Below are positions 51,779 to 60,066 of a stretch of DNA of 64,000 bases, piece by piece. Positions within the stretch are counted from its first letter, which is position 1, and every line of letters starts with the position of its first letter. The notes beneath the pieces were generated by a model. That model saw only the letters and a program-made list of their open reading frames with translations, was not told the DNA's origin and did not search any database. This DNA is from Devosia sp. A16 (GTDB lineage: Bacteria; Pseudomonadota; Alphaproteobacteria; Rhizobiales; Devosiaceae), in the NCBI RefSeq assembly GCF_001402915.1, contig NZ_CP012945.1, forward strand, positions 1,651,501 through 1,715,500, given 5' to 3'. A program made the position numbers and the translations under genes.

Positions 51779-52509
51779 TCTTGAGCCGCACCGAAATCGC
51801 CCCGGCCGGCGGCGTCGCCCTGTGGCGGCAGATCGCCGACGCCATTCGCCTCGACATCGTCGGCGGCAAGCTCGAGAGCGGCGACAAGCTGGAGGGCGAG
51901 CTGAGCCTTGCCGAGCGCTTCGGCGTCAACCGCCACACCGTTCGCCGTGCCCTCGCCGTGCTGGAGGAGGAGGGCGTGCTGCGCGCCGAACACGGCCGCG
52001 GCACCTTCGTCGCCGAGGCGCGGCGGTTGAGCTACCCGATCGGCCGCCGCACCCGCTTCTCCGAAGGCCTCGCCGGGCAGGTGCGCCAACGCAGCGCCGA
52101 GCTGCTGTCATCGAAGATCGAACGCGCCACGCCGCGCCTCGCCGAAGCGCTGGCGATCAAGCCCGGCACGCGCCTCTTGCGGCAGGAAACGGTGTCCTTC
52201 GCCGACGGCCGCCCCCTCGCTCGCGCCACCGGCTGGTTCCCTGAAGCCCGCTTTTCCGGCATCGATCGCGCCTATGCCGAAACCGGCTCGATCACCGAGG
52301 CGCTGAAGCGCTACGGCATCGACGACTACTCGCGCGGCACCACCCGCATCTCGGCCCGCCACGCTACCGTGGAAGAAGTGCAGGCCCTGAAGCTCGCGCC
52401 CGGCGCCGTCGTCCTGGTGTCCGACGCGGTGGATCTCGATGCCGCGGGTGTGCCGATCCACGCCATGCTGACGCGATTTCCGGCGGATCGGATGGAGTTG
52501 GTGGTTTAG
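51772..52509 (+). CDS. phnF: GntR/HutC-family regulator of the phn operon
   Basis: A 245-residue regulator. The winged helix-turn-helix (about residues 10-80) has LWRQIADAIRLDIVGGKLESGDKLEGELSLAERFGVNRHTVRRALAVLEEEGVLRAEHGRGTFV. The UTRA effector domain follows, with KPGTRLLRQETVSFADGRPLARATGWFP and RISARHATVEEVQALKLAPGAVVLV. The chosen ATG is 51772; an ATG at 51730 would add 14 residues encoded within the promoter. Divergent from phnG, so it probably represses both from the shared region until phosphate is low or a phosphonate is present. Confidence 0.95.
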   Translation: MTILSRTEIAPAGGVALWRQIADAIRLDIVGGKLESGDKLEGELSLAERFGVNRHTVRRALAVLEEEGVLRAEHGRGTFVAEARRLSYPIGRRTRFSEGLAGQVRQRSAELLSSKIERATPRLAEALAIKPGTRLLRQETVSFADGRPLARATGWFPEARFSGIDRAYAETGSITEALKRYGIDDYSRGTTRISARHATVEEVQALKLAPGAVVLVSDAVDLDAAGVPIHAMLTRFPADRMELVV

Positions 52510-52526
52510 GGTGAGTCACTGAGAGA

Positions 52527-52649
52527 GACGGCCCCCTCCCATCCTCCCCCATAAAGGGGGAGGTGCCCGCCGGTTTACTAGGCACGATCGAAGACAGAGC
52601 CTCGACTCTTCACCTCCCCCTTTATGGGGGAGGCCGGGAGGGGGCCGTC
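52527..52649. repeat. GA/CT-rich palindromic repeat, copy 11
   Basis: GACGGCCCCCTCCC/GGGAGGGGGCCGTC ends, as in copies 4, 6 and 9. It lies between the stops of the convergent phnF and oxidoreductase genes, where a bidirectional stem-loop could end both transcripts. Confidence 0.9.
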
Positions 52650-52664
52650 GGCTTCAGTCAGCAC

Positions 52665-53957
52665 CTACCGCGCCAGACTGATCCCCGCCTCCTTGAGCAT
52701 CCGATCCACATCCACCGTCTGCCCCGAAGCGATCGACGCATTCGCCGCAATCCCGGTAAGGATCGACCACGCGCCTTCCTTGTGCGTCGATGCGCGGTTG
52801 TAACGATCGGGCTCCATGCTCTCGGGCGCGAACAGATAGCCCAGCATCACCGGGTCGGCGCCGCCATGGTCGCCCTCGCCGGCCCACACGTCGACCGCCT
52901 CCGGCAACCCGCCGGCGAGATGCAGCGTCGTCGTCATCGCATCTTCCTGAGCCTTGTCGCGCACGCCGCCGAACACCCCGTGCACTTCGACATGCCGATG
53001 CGTCAGCTCGCCCTTGGTGCCGTGGAACTTGATCTCCAGCCCTTCCCACGGGCTGTAGGCGCAGAGCGTATAGTTGAGGAACACGTCGTTGGCGTATTTC
53101 ACCTGCACCTGCATGGTGTCTTCGATGGTGATGTCGTCGGCGAACACGCACTTGTCGCGGAGGTACCCGTCGTCGTCCTCGGCATCGAGGTAAAGCTCGC
53201 GCAGCGCCGGATCGCCCGCGAGGTCGAGCCGATACTCGCAGCGGTCGAACACCGGGCAGGTGTGGCAACGCTCGCCATGCGCGCCGAGCCCCAGTTCCTC
53301 GGCCATGACAGGGGTGTAGAACACCCGCTTGCCATTGGCGCTGACGGTCTTGGGGGTCGAGGCGACCCACCAGTTCATCAGGTCGAAATGGTGCGTGGAT
53401 TTGTGCACCAGCAGGCCACCGGATTTCTCCTTGTAGCGGTGCCAGCGGCGGAAATAGTCGGCGCCGTGCACGCGGTCGAGATACCAGCGGAAATCCACTG
53501 CGGTGATGTCGCCGATGACGCCCGACATCAGCAGGTCCTTGAGCTGTGTGCGGGCCGGCGTGTAACGGTAGTTGAAGGTGACGGTGAGCCGCTTGCCGCT
53601 CTGCTGCTGCGCCTCCAGCACGGCGCGCAGCTTTTCGAGATCCACCGTCATCGGCTTTTCGGTCATCACGTTGCGCCCGGCCTTGAGCGCGGCCACGATA
53701 TACTCGTGATGCAGGTAATCCGGCGTGGTGACGATCACCGTATCGGGCTGCTGCTCGGCGATCATCCGGCCGAAATCGGCCGCCTCGTAAGTGGCGATGC
53801 CGTTGCCCTTCTGCGGGATCTTGCCGGCCGACAGCGCCAGCCGCGTCCCGTTCACGTCGCACAAGGCGACAAGGTCGTTGCCCTCCGCATGCGTCTCGGT
53901 GATCGCCTTGCGGAACATGGCATGGCGCCCGCCGACGCCGACTATCGCGTACTTCAC
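52665..53957 (-). CDS. Gfo/Idh/MocA family oxidoreductase with internal cysteine cluster
   Basis: A 430-residue NAD(P)-dependent sugar or polyol oxidoreductase. The start VKYAIVGVGGRHAMF (GTG at 53957, GAGG upstream) gives the Rossmann GxGxxG-like GVGGRH; MTEKPMTVDLEKL is the EKP motif, and the catalytic Lys-His region includes GGLLVHKSTHHFDLMNWW. An insert CHTCPVFDRCEYRLDL at about 250 has three closely spaced cysteines, which might bind metal. The substrate is unknown. It follows the terminator of the rhamnose operon, so cotranscription is doubtful, but a related role in sugar breakdown is reasonable. Confidence 0.88.
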   Translation of the reverse strand: MKYAIVGVGGRHAMFRKAITETHAEGNDLVALCDVNGTRLALSAGKIPQKGNGIATYEAADFGRMIAEQQPDTVIVTTPDYLHHEYIVAALKAGRNVMTEKPMTVDLEKLRAVLEAQQQSGKRLTVTFNYRYTPARTQLKDLLMSGVIGDITAVDFRWYLDRVHGADYFRRWHRYKEKSGGLLVHKSTHHFDLMNWWVASTPKTVSANGKRVFYTPVMAEELGLGAHGERCHTCPVFDRCEYRLDLAGDPALRELYLDAEDDDGYLRDKCVFADDITIEDTMQVQVKYANDVFLNYTLCAYSPWEGLEIKFHGTKGELTHRHVEVHGVFGGVRDKAQEDAMTTTLHLAGGLPEAVDVWAGEGDHGGADPVMLGYLFAPESMEPDRYNRASTHKEGAWSILTGIAANASIASGQTVDVDRMLKEAGISLAR

Positions 53958-54142
53958 TGGGGGTATCCTCGTCGGGTGGTCACGCGACCCGAGCTCCTCC
54001 AGCGGACCGCCCACGCATAATTCACCGTCTGGTTACTTAGGTCAAGCCGACCTCAAGGGGGAGGTTTGGGGGTGGTGCGGATGAGCCACGAAGGGTCCAC
54101 ACCCACCAGCGTCATCTCCCGAACCCTTGGTATCGTGGCTTT

Positions 54143-54273
54143 CCCCTCATCCGGCGCTACGCGCCACCTTCTCCCCGACGGGGAGAAGAATCCGGAGAGT
54201 GCGGCGGTAACCTCTTTTCCTCTCCCCGTCGGGGAGAGGGTGGATCGGCCGTAAGGCCGAGACGGGTGAGGGG
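54143..54273. repeat. GA/CT-rich palindromic repeat, copy 12 (variant)
   Basis: Outer ends CCCCTCATCCGGC and GACGGGTGAGGGG; inner CTCCCCGACGGGGAG and CTCCCCGTCGGGGAG, each a hairpin in itself. It lies in the 414-base gap 53958-54371, which holds no gene. A short GGGGGAGG fragment of the main family at 54055-54063 is nearby. Confidence 0.8.
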
Positions 54274-54342
54274 TGGAGGGCACGTTCCCACCGCGCCCAT
54301 ATGAGCCCTTCGCGGGGATAACGCCTGTGCAGAAAGCAAGAA

Positions 54343-54361
54343 GGCCGCCCGATGGGCGGCC
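54343..54361 (-). terminator. Terminator at the end of the rhamnose operon
   Basis: GGCCGCCC, a three-base loop and GGGCGGCC. On the minus strand it is followed by TTCTTGCTTTC, on the plus strand by TTTT. It is 11 bases after the SDR stop. Confidence 0.88.
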
Positions 54362-54371
54362 TTTTGGACGA

Positions 54372-55118
54372 TCAGTACGTCGCCCGGCCACCGCTCAGAT
54401 CGAACACCGACGCCGTGGTGAAGCTGTTTTCCTTCGACACCAGCCAGGCCACCATGTTGGCGGCTTCCTCGACTTCGAGGAAACGGCCGCGCGGGATGCG
54501 GCTCAGCATGTAGTCGATGAACTCGGGCTTCAGTTCCTCGAGGATGCGGGTCTTGGCGGTCGCCGGGGTGATGACGTTGATGGCGATGTCGTATTTCGCC
54601 ACTTCCTTGCCCACCGCCTTGGTCATGCCGATGACGCCGGCCTTGGCTGCGGCATAGGCCGAGGCGTTGGGGTTGCCTTCCTTGCCGGCGATCGAGGCGA
54701 TATTGACGATGCGGCCGTAGTTGCGGGCCTTCATGCCCGGCAACACGGCGCGGTTGACGTAGAACGCGCCGTTGAGGTCGATGTCGATGACCCGGCGCCA
54801 CTCGTCGAGCTCATACTCGTCGAGCGGGGCGTTCTTGCCGGCAATGCCGGCCGAGTGCACCAGGATATCGAGCTTGCCGAGGCCTTTTTCCACTTCCGCC
54901 ACGGCGGCGGCAACGGCGTCATAATTGGTGATGTTGACCGCAACGCTCGAAGCGGCAGCGCCGAGTTCGGCCTTGGCACTGGCCAACAGGTCGGCATTCA
55001 TGTCCCAGAGGCTCACTTTGGCGCCGGAGGCGACCAGCCGCTTGGCGATGGCGAAGCCGATGCCCTGCGCACCGCCGGTGATGACGGCCACCTGGCCGTT
55101 GAGGTCTATCTGGTTCAT
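54372..55118 (-). CDS. Short-chain dehydrogenase of the rhamnose operon
   Basis: A 248-residue NAD(P)-dependent oxidoreductase with TGGAQGIG (about 15-22), HSAG, and the catalytic YAAAK preceded by the NIASIAG serine. It ends FDLSGGRATY, an ending that I associate with SDRs of 2-keto-3-deoxy sugar acid pathways. With L-rhamnonate dehydratase and mutarotase upstream, the most likely roles are 2-keto-3-deoxy-L-rhamnonate 4-dehydrogenase or L-rhamnose 1-dehydrogenase. The choice cannot be made by eye. It is the last gene of the operon, 17 bases after the dehydratase. Confidence 0.85.
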   Translation of the reverse strand: MNQIDLNGQVAVITGGAQGIGFAIAKRLVASGAKVSLWDMNADLLASAKAELGAAASSVAVNITNYDAVAAAVAEVEKGLGKLDILVHSAGIAGKNAPLDEYELDEWRRVIDIDLNGAFYVNRAVLPGMKARNYGRIVNIASIAGKEGNPNASAYAAAKAGVIGMTKAVGKEVAKYDIAINVITPATAKTRILEELKPEFIDYMLSRIPRGRFLEVEEAANMVAWLVSKENSFTTASVFDLSGGRATY

Positions 55119-55135
55119 GAAACTCTCTTATTGGC

Positions 55136-56320
55136 TCACGCGAACGGCTTTAGCAGACCGCGATCAGCTATTTCCATACCGAAGCCCGGCGCGCTACTGA
55201 CCTTTAGTCGACCGTTCTGCGGCAGGTCTTCGCCGCTGAACAGCTTGCCGAAGATCGGCCGGATCGAGCGCCCGTCGGGACTGGCCGCCACGTATTCGCA
55301 CAGCGACTGTGCCGGCTGGCTGGCGATGAACTGGTACGAGTAGGGTCCCGAGCCATGCGGGATGACCGGGATATCGTAGGCCGCCGCCTGCGCCGCGATC
55401 TGCAGCAGCGCCGTCAGCCCGCCCACCCACATCACGTCCGGCTGCAGCACGTCGATGGTGCGCTCTTCGATCAGCCGGCGGAACCCATAGCGGGTATATT
55501 CATGCTCGCCGGTGGTCCACTTGAGGGTCGGATGCGCCTGCTTCAGCAGCCGGAAGCCCTCGACATCGTCGGGGTGCAGCACCTCTTCCCACCAGTAGAT
55601 GTTGAGGTGTTTCGTCTTTTCGGCGAGCCGGATGGCATAGGGCACGGTCAGCGCCATGTAGCAATCGACCATCAGCGGGAAATCAGGGCCGACCAGCTCG
55701 CGTTGCGCCGCGAGGAATTCGACATTCTTCAGCAACCCGTCTTCGCCATCGAAATGGCTATGAGGCAGCGGCACCTTGGCGCCCCAGAAACCGAGATCCT
55801 TCACCGCGTCGGGCGCCGGGCCGGTGCAGTAAAAGCTGATCTCGTCATGGCACTTGCCGCCGATCAGGTTGTAGACCGGCTCGCCCCGGAGCTTGCCGAC
55901 GAGGTCCCACAGCGCCAGGTCGACCACCGAGATGGTGGCGATCGGCATGCCCTTGCGGCCGTAGGGCATCGAGGCGCGGAACATCTGGTCCCAGATCTTC
56001 GAGATGTTGCGCGCGTCCTCGCCGACGAGGAAACGGGTGAAATGGTTGGCCACCAGCCACGCCGCCGGCGGCCCGCCGAAGCCCGTGGCGACGCCGGTGA
56101 CGCCGGCCTCGCTCTCGATCTCGACGACGATCGAGCCCATCACCCCGATACCCCAGGATTGGCGTGACGCCTTGTATTTCTCGTAGCCCGACATCGGGTT
56201 GGCGATCAGCGTGTCGATCAGCCAGTGGCCGCGACCCTGCTGGAAGTAGTCGCCGCCATCCCCCTCGCTCTCGACGAGCGAAACGCGCACGGCCTTGATG
56301 GTGAAGTCTGAGGTCGTCAT
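55136..56320 (-). CDS. rhmD: L-rhamnonate dehydratase (enolase superfamily)
   Basis: A 394-residue Mg-dependent enzyme converting L-rhamnonate to 2-keto-3-deoxy-L-rhamnonate. QGRGHWLIDTLIANPMSGYEKYKASRQSWGI near the N-terminus, PYGRKGMPIATISVVDLALWDL, the metal ligands in LMVDCYMAL, WWEEVLHPDD and TTGEHEYTRYGF, and the catalytic His in IPHGSGPYSYQF match RhmD. Neighbouring rhaM supports the substrate. The start MTTSDFTIKAVRV at 56320 is preceded by GGAC; a long upstream extension is rejected. Confidence 0.9.
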   Translation of the reverse strand: MTTSDFTIKAVRVSLVESEGDGGDYFQQGRGHWLIDTLIANPMSGYEKYKASRQSWGIGVMGSIVVEIESEAGVTGVATGFGGPPAAWLVANHFTRFLVGEDARNISKIWDQMFRASMPYGRKGMPIATISVVDLALWDLVGKLRGEPVYNLIGGKCHDEISFYCTGPAPDAVKDLGFWGAKVPLPHSHFDGEDGLLKNVEFLAAQRELVGPDFPLMVDCYMALTVPYAIRLAEKTKHLNIYWWEEVLHPDDVEGFRLLKQAHPTLKWTTGEHEYTRYGFRRLIEERTIDVLQPDVMWVGGLTALLQIAAQAAAYDIPVIPHGSGPYSYQFIASQPAQSLCEYVAASPDGRSIRPIFGKLFSGEDLPQNGRLKVSSAPGFGMEIADRGLLKPFA

Positions 56321-56408
56321 GCGACGGTCCTTGTATGAAGAGCCAGACCAATTGCTGCCAGGAGCGGCCTTGGGTGGCAGGCGCCGGCCGCAGGGACAAA
56401 CGTCGTCA

Positions 56409-56726
56409 TCAGGGGAGATGGAAGACCTGTTTGAGGTCGACGACATGCGGGGTGCCGTCGTCATTGTAGTCCATGATGTCGCTCATGAACGCCCACCAGC
56501 GCTTGTTGATCTCGGTCCTGGGGAGATCGGTCATGCTGTGGTCGGCGGTACGCACCAGCGTCGCGAACAGCTCGTCGGTTTCCGCATCGTGCCAGATCGA
56601 GTAGTCGGACACGCCGGCATCGCGCAGCGCCTGGCTGAGCTCGGGCCAGATCTCGTCATGCCGTTTCTTGTACTCGGCGATCTTGCCGGGGTGCACCTTC
56701 ATGCGGAAGGCGATGCGCTCGGACAT
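56409..56726 (-). CDS. rhaM: L-rhamnose mutarotase
   Basis: A 105-residue enzyme interconverting alpha and beta L-rhamnose. RIAFRMKVHPGKIAEYKKRHDEIWPELSQALRDAGVSDYSIWHD and RWWAFMSDIMDY are diagnostic; the catalytic Tyr and His fall in YKKRHDEIWPEL (Tyr-19, His-23). A strong GGAG ribosome site precedes the start. It lies between the GntR gene and the dehydratase, and helps to identify the whole operon as one for L-rhamnose. Confidence 0.95.
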   Translation of the reverse strand: MSERIAFRMKVHPGKIAEYKKRHDEIWPELSQALRDAGVSDYSIWHDAETDELFATLVRTADHSMTDLPRTEINKRWWAFMSDIMDYNDDGTPHVVDLKQVFHLP

Positions 56727-56749
56727 GGCTGTCTCCTTGGGGTTAGGGG

Positions 56750-57475
56750 TCAGGCGCCCTTGGCCTGCATCACGTCGAGGGTCGAGCGGTGGACGCTGAG
56801 CAGATGCGCCTGCATCGCCGCTTCGGCCGCTGCCGCGTCGCGCGCCTCGAGCGCTGCAAGGATCACCCGGTGCTCGGCCAGCGAGCGCTCCAGCACATTG
56901 GGGGTTTCGGCCGCGATCCGCCGATATTCCATGCCGAGCACGTAGAGCGAGTGCGAGATGGTGACGAGGAAAGTGTTGCCGGTGGCGGCCGCGATGGTTT
57001 CGTGGAACTCGGTATCGGCGAGCCGGAAGCCTAGCGAGTCGCTGGTCAGGTGCACCTGCGCCTCGACCAGCTTGTGGAGGCTCGCAATCTGCGCGTCGGT
57101 GATCCGCTCGGTGGCGAGCCGGGCGATCGAGCCATCGATCATATGCCGGCTTTCGTAGAGCGCGCCCAGGTTCTGGCTGTCGAGCGTGATGAGGAACTGC
57201 AGCGGGCCGAGCAGGTCCGAGGCCTCGAGCCCGGTGACGTAGATGCCGCCACCCTGCCGCATCTTGAGGACACCGAGGATCTGCAGCCCCCGCAATGCCT
57301 CGCGCAGGCTCGGCCGGCTGACCTGCATGTAGGTGGCGAGTTCTCGTTCGGGCGGCAGTTGGTCGCCCGGCTTCAGCGCCTTGGTCCGCACCATCTCGAG
57401 CAGGCGCTTGGCCACCTGCTCGGCAACCGAGCTGCTGCGTTCGATCGGCGCATAGGACTCAACCGCGATCATCAC
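56750..57475 (-). CDS. FadR-type GntR regulator of the rhamnose operon
   Basis: A 241-residue regulator. The winged helix-turn-helix (about 15-80) has LKPGDQLPPERELATYMQVSRPSLREALRGLQILGVLKMRQGGGIYV, and the FCD effector domain follows with the metal-binding His pattern FHETIAAATGN and LAEHRVILAALEARDAAAAEAAMQAHL. It overlaps the permease stop by four bases and precedes rhaM, so it is inside the operon that it probably represses. Its DNA-binding helix is close to that of the second GntR protein at 63582. The candidate operators are at 61279 and 61347. Confidence 0.92.
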   Translation of the reverse strand: MMIAVESYAPIERSSSVAEQVAKRLLEMVRTKALKPGDQLPPERELATYMQVSRPSLREALRGLQILGVLKMRQGGGIYVTGLEASDLLGPLQFLITLDSQNLGALYESRHMIDGSIARLATERITDAQIASLHKLVEAQVHLTSDSLGFRLADTEFHETIAAATGNTFLVTISHSLYVLGMEYRRIAAETPNVLERSLAEHRVILAALEARDAAAAEAAMQAHLLSVHRSTLDVMQAKGA

Positions 57476-58470
57476 TCACCCAGGGCGCGATTGCGCAACT
57501 GATCCAGACTCACCGCGAGCATCAGGACGACGCCGCGCGTCACATCCTGCCAGAAGCTCGATACGTTGAGCAGGGTCAAGCCATTGTTGAGTGTCCCCAG
57601 GATCAGCACCGCCAAGAGCGTGCCCCACACCGAGCCGCGTCCACCATTGAGGCTGGTGCCGCCAAGGATGATGGCGGCGATGACGGTGAGCAGCTGCGAG
57701 CCCGCGGCATTGGGTCCGGCCGCCCCGAGCATGGCGCCGAGGATGGTGCCGGCGATGGCGCCGGCCAGCGCCGAGATCACGTAGAGCACGATCACCGTGC
57801 GCTCGACCGGAATGCCGATCAGCCGCGACGCTTCGGCATTGCCGCCGGCCGCGTAGATGAAGCGGCCGAACTTGGTCTTGGTCATCACCAGCCACAGGCC
57901 GAAGAAAGTGACCAGCATGATGATCAGCGGAATCGGGATCGAGAACAGCCGCTCGTTGCCGATCCAGTTGAAGCCCGGAATCATCAGCGGCCGGGTCAGG
58001 CCGCCGGTGAGGACCAGCGCAATGCCGGAAACGATGCTCATCATCCCCAGCGTGGTGATCAGCGGATTGAGCTTGAGCCGGGTGGTGAACAACCCGTTGA
58101 CCACGCCGATCGCCGCGGCGAGCGCCAGGGCCAGCCCGACCGCCACCCAGACCGGCACGCCCAGCCCGACGAGCAGCGAGATCATCACCCCGGTGAGCCC
58201 GGCGATCGCTGCCACCGACAGGTCCAGCCCGCCGGCAATGATCAGCGGCGTTCCTGCCGCCGCCATCAGCCCGATATAGGCGACGTTGAGCCCGATCTGC
58301 AGCATGTTGCGGGTGTTGAAGAAGAACGGCGACAGGATCGAGAACACCGCGATCAGGATCAGGTAGAACACCAGCAGCATGGCGACGCCCGACCAGGGCT
58401 TGGCGAGCAGGTCCATGAACCGGCGCTTGAGCGACGGGGCGGCAGCAGTGGTCTCGGCAGTGGTGGCCAT
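57472..58470 (-). CDS. Sugar ABC transporter permease, probable rhamnose importer
   Basis: A 332-residue RbsC-like membrane protein. Family motifs are GTPLIIAGGLDLSVAAIAGLTGVM, TTRLKLNPLITTLGMMSIVSGIALVLTGG, and GGTSLNGGRGSVWGTLLAVLILGTLNNGLTLL. A single permease gene is present, so a homodimer is likely, unlike the two-permease transporter at 35449-37454. It lies 10 bases after the ATPase gene and overlaps the GntR gene by four bases. The rhamnose assignment rests on the operon. Confidence 0.9.
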   Translation of the reverse strand: MATTAETTAAAPSLKRRFMDLLAKPWSGVAMLLVFYLILIAVFSILSPFFFNTRNMLQIGLNVAYIGLMAAAGTPLIIAGGLDLSVAAIAGLTGVMISLLVGLGVPVWVAVGLALALAAAIGVVNGLFTTRLKLNPLITTLGMMSIVSGIALVLTGGLTRPLMIPGFNWIGNERLFSIPIPLIIMLVTFFGLWLVMTKTKFGRFIYAAGGNAEASRLIGIPVERTVIVLYVISALAGAIAGTILGAMLGAAGPNAAGSQLLTVIAAIILGGTSLNGGRGSVWGTLLAVLILGTLNNGLTLLNVSSFWQDVTRGVVLMLAVSLDQLRNRALGE

Positions 58471-58480
58471 GGCAGTCCCT

Positions 58481-60001
58481 TCAGGCGGCAGTGGTTTCGG
58501 TTTCGGCCGTGGCGGCCATCAGCGCGGCGGGGGTTGCCCCGCGCGGGAACTCTTGGACGATGCGGCCGCGGTCGAGCACCAGCGAGCGGTCGGAAATCCC
58601 CGCGACTTCCTCGACGTCGGAGGAGAGGATGATCACCGCAAAGCCCCTGGCGGTCAGCTCGCGCAGCTTGCCGTAGATCTCCCGGCGGGCGCCGATATCG
58701 ACACCGCGGGTCGGCTCTTCGAGGATCAAGAGCTTCACACCCTCGACCAGCCAGCGCGCCAGGCACACCTTCTGCTGGTTGCCCCCCGACAGGGTCCTCA
58801 GCTTCTGCTCCGGTCCACGCGTGCGGATGCCGAGATCGCGGATCCAGTTCTGTGCGTGCCCGGTCTCGGCCTCGGTCGAAACGAACAGCCCGCGGGTGAA
58901 GCGGTTCTGGAACGGCAGCGCGATGTTCTCGCGCACCGTCAGGTCGGCGATGATGCCTTCCTTCTTTCGTTCGGCGGCAACGAACCCGATACCGGCCTCC
59001 TTGCCGTGCTGCGGCGTCGACGGTCGATAGGGACGCCCGTCGAGCGTCACCTGGCCGCTGCGTTCGCTATGCACCGCGCCATAGAGCGCCCGCCCCAGCA
59101 CCTCGACACCCGAGCCGACCAGCCCGAAGATGCCGAGGATCTCGCCCGAGCGCACCGCAAAGCTCACATCGGCGATCTTACCGCGAACGCCAAAACCTTC
59201 GACCTTCAGCACATCGGTACCGGCCGGCGGGGGCGGCTCAGTCGGATAGAGGTCACCGGCCGTGGCGCCGAGCATGGCGGCCAGCACCTCGGCCTTGCTG
59301 GTGTCGCGGGTGATGAAATCGCCCGCATTGCGCCCGTCGCGCAGCACCACGATGCGATCGGAAATTTCGAACACCTCGCTCATGTAGTGCGAGATGTAGA
59401 CCACCGAGACCTTCTGCGCTTTCAGCCGGCGGATGATGGCGAACAGCAGCTCCGCCTCCTGCTCGGTCAGGGCGGCGGTCGGCTCGTCCATGATCAGGAT
59501 TCGCGCCTGCCCGGCAATGGCGCGCGCGATCTCGACGATGCGCTGTTCGGCCACCGACAGGCGCTTCACGTCCTGGTGCGTATCGAGTGCCTCAAAGCCC
59601 AGTTGGGCGAGGAGCTCAGTGGCGCGGATGTGGATGGTCTTGTAATCGACCTGCCTGAACCCGAAACCCGGCTTCATCGGCAGATCGCCGAGCAGGATGT
59701 TCTCGCCGACGCTGAGGTCGGGCATGACCGAGATTTCCTGCGGCAGCAGTTTTACGCCGGCGGCGATCGCATCGGCGGGCCTGGTGAACAGCACCGCCTG
59801 GCCGTCGACTTCGACGATCCCGGCATCGCGGCTGTAGAGCCCGGTCAGGATCTTCACCAGTGTCGATTTGCCGGCGCCGTTCGAGCCGAGCAGCGCCACG
59901 ACCTCGCCCGCTTCGAGCGTGAGCTCGACATTGCTGAGCACCGGGACGCCACCGAAGGACTTGTCGATGCCGCGCATCGAAAGTCGTGCTGTGCTGGACA
60001 T
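58481..60001 (-). CDS. Sugar ABC transporter ATPase, probable rhamnose importer
   Basis: A 506-residue RbsA-type protein with two ATP-binding domains. The first has GSNGAGKST, signature LSVAEQRIVEIARAI and LIMDEPTAAL. The second has the degenerate GLVGSGVEVL loop, signature LSGGNQQKVCLARWL and LLILEEPTRGVD, where the usual Asp of Walker B is Glu. It is the second gene of the operon, downstream of the binding protein and a stem-loop. Confidence 0.92.
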   Translation of the reverse strand: MSSTARLSMRGIDKSFGGVPVLSNVELTLEAGEVVALLGSNGAGKSTLVKILTGLYSRDAGIVEVDGQAVLFTRPADAIAAGVKLLPQEISVMPDLSVGENILLGDLPMKPGFGFRQVDYKTIHIRATELLAQLGFEALDTHQDVKRLSVAEQRIVEIARAIAGQARILIMDEPTAALTEQEAELLFAIIRRLKAQKVSVVYISHYMSEVFEISDRIVVLRDGRNAGDFITRDTSKAEVLAAMLGATAGDLYPTEPPPPAGTDVLKVEGFGVRGKIADVSFAVRSGEILGIFGLVGSGVEVLGRALYGAVHSERSGQVTLDGRPYRPSTPQHGKEAGIGFVAAERKKEGIIADLTVRENIALPFQNRFTRGLFVSTEAETGHAQNWIRDLGIRTRGPEQKLRTLSGGNQQKVCLARWLVEGVKLLILEEPTRGVDIGARREIYGKLRELTARGFAVIILSSDVEEVAGISDRSLVLDRGRIVQEFPRGATPAALMAATAETETTAA

Positions 60002-60020
60002 GCGAAAACCTGTCGAAAAA

Positions 60021-60055
60021 GACCGGGACGATGGCAGGTGCCACCGTCCCGGGTC
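60021..60055 (-). other. Stem-loop between binding protein and ATPase genes
   Basis: GACCGGGACGATGGCA and TGCCACCGTCCCGGGTC form a stem of about 16 pairs with one bulge and one mismatch. No T-run follows. It probably protects the binding protein message and lowers expression of the distal genes. Confidence 0.65.
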
Positions 60056-60066
60056 AGGGGTCAGGA

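Noticed and set aside
41433-52509. A hidden phnM or phnN in other frames of the phn region
   Set aside because: No frame shows the amidohydrolase HxH pattern or a PhnN-type P-loop outside the assigned genes.
54343-54361. A transposon end or attachment site at the GGCCGCCC palindrome
   Set aside because: It has the stem, small loop and T-rich tail of a terminator directly after a stop codon, and no integrase is nearby.
58481-60001. Inactive ATPase because the second Walker B has EE and the second Walker A is degenerate
   Set aside because: RbsA-type proteins normally have one degenerate site, and the Glu replacement is conservative.
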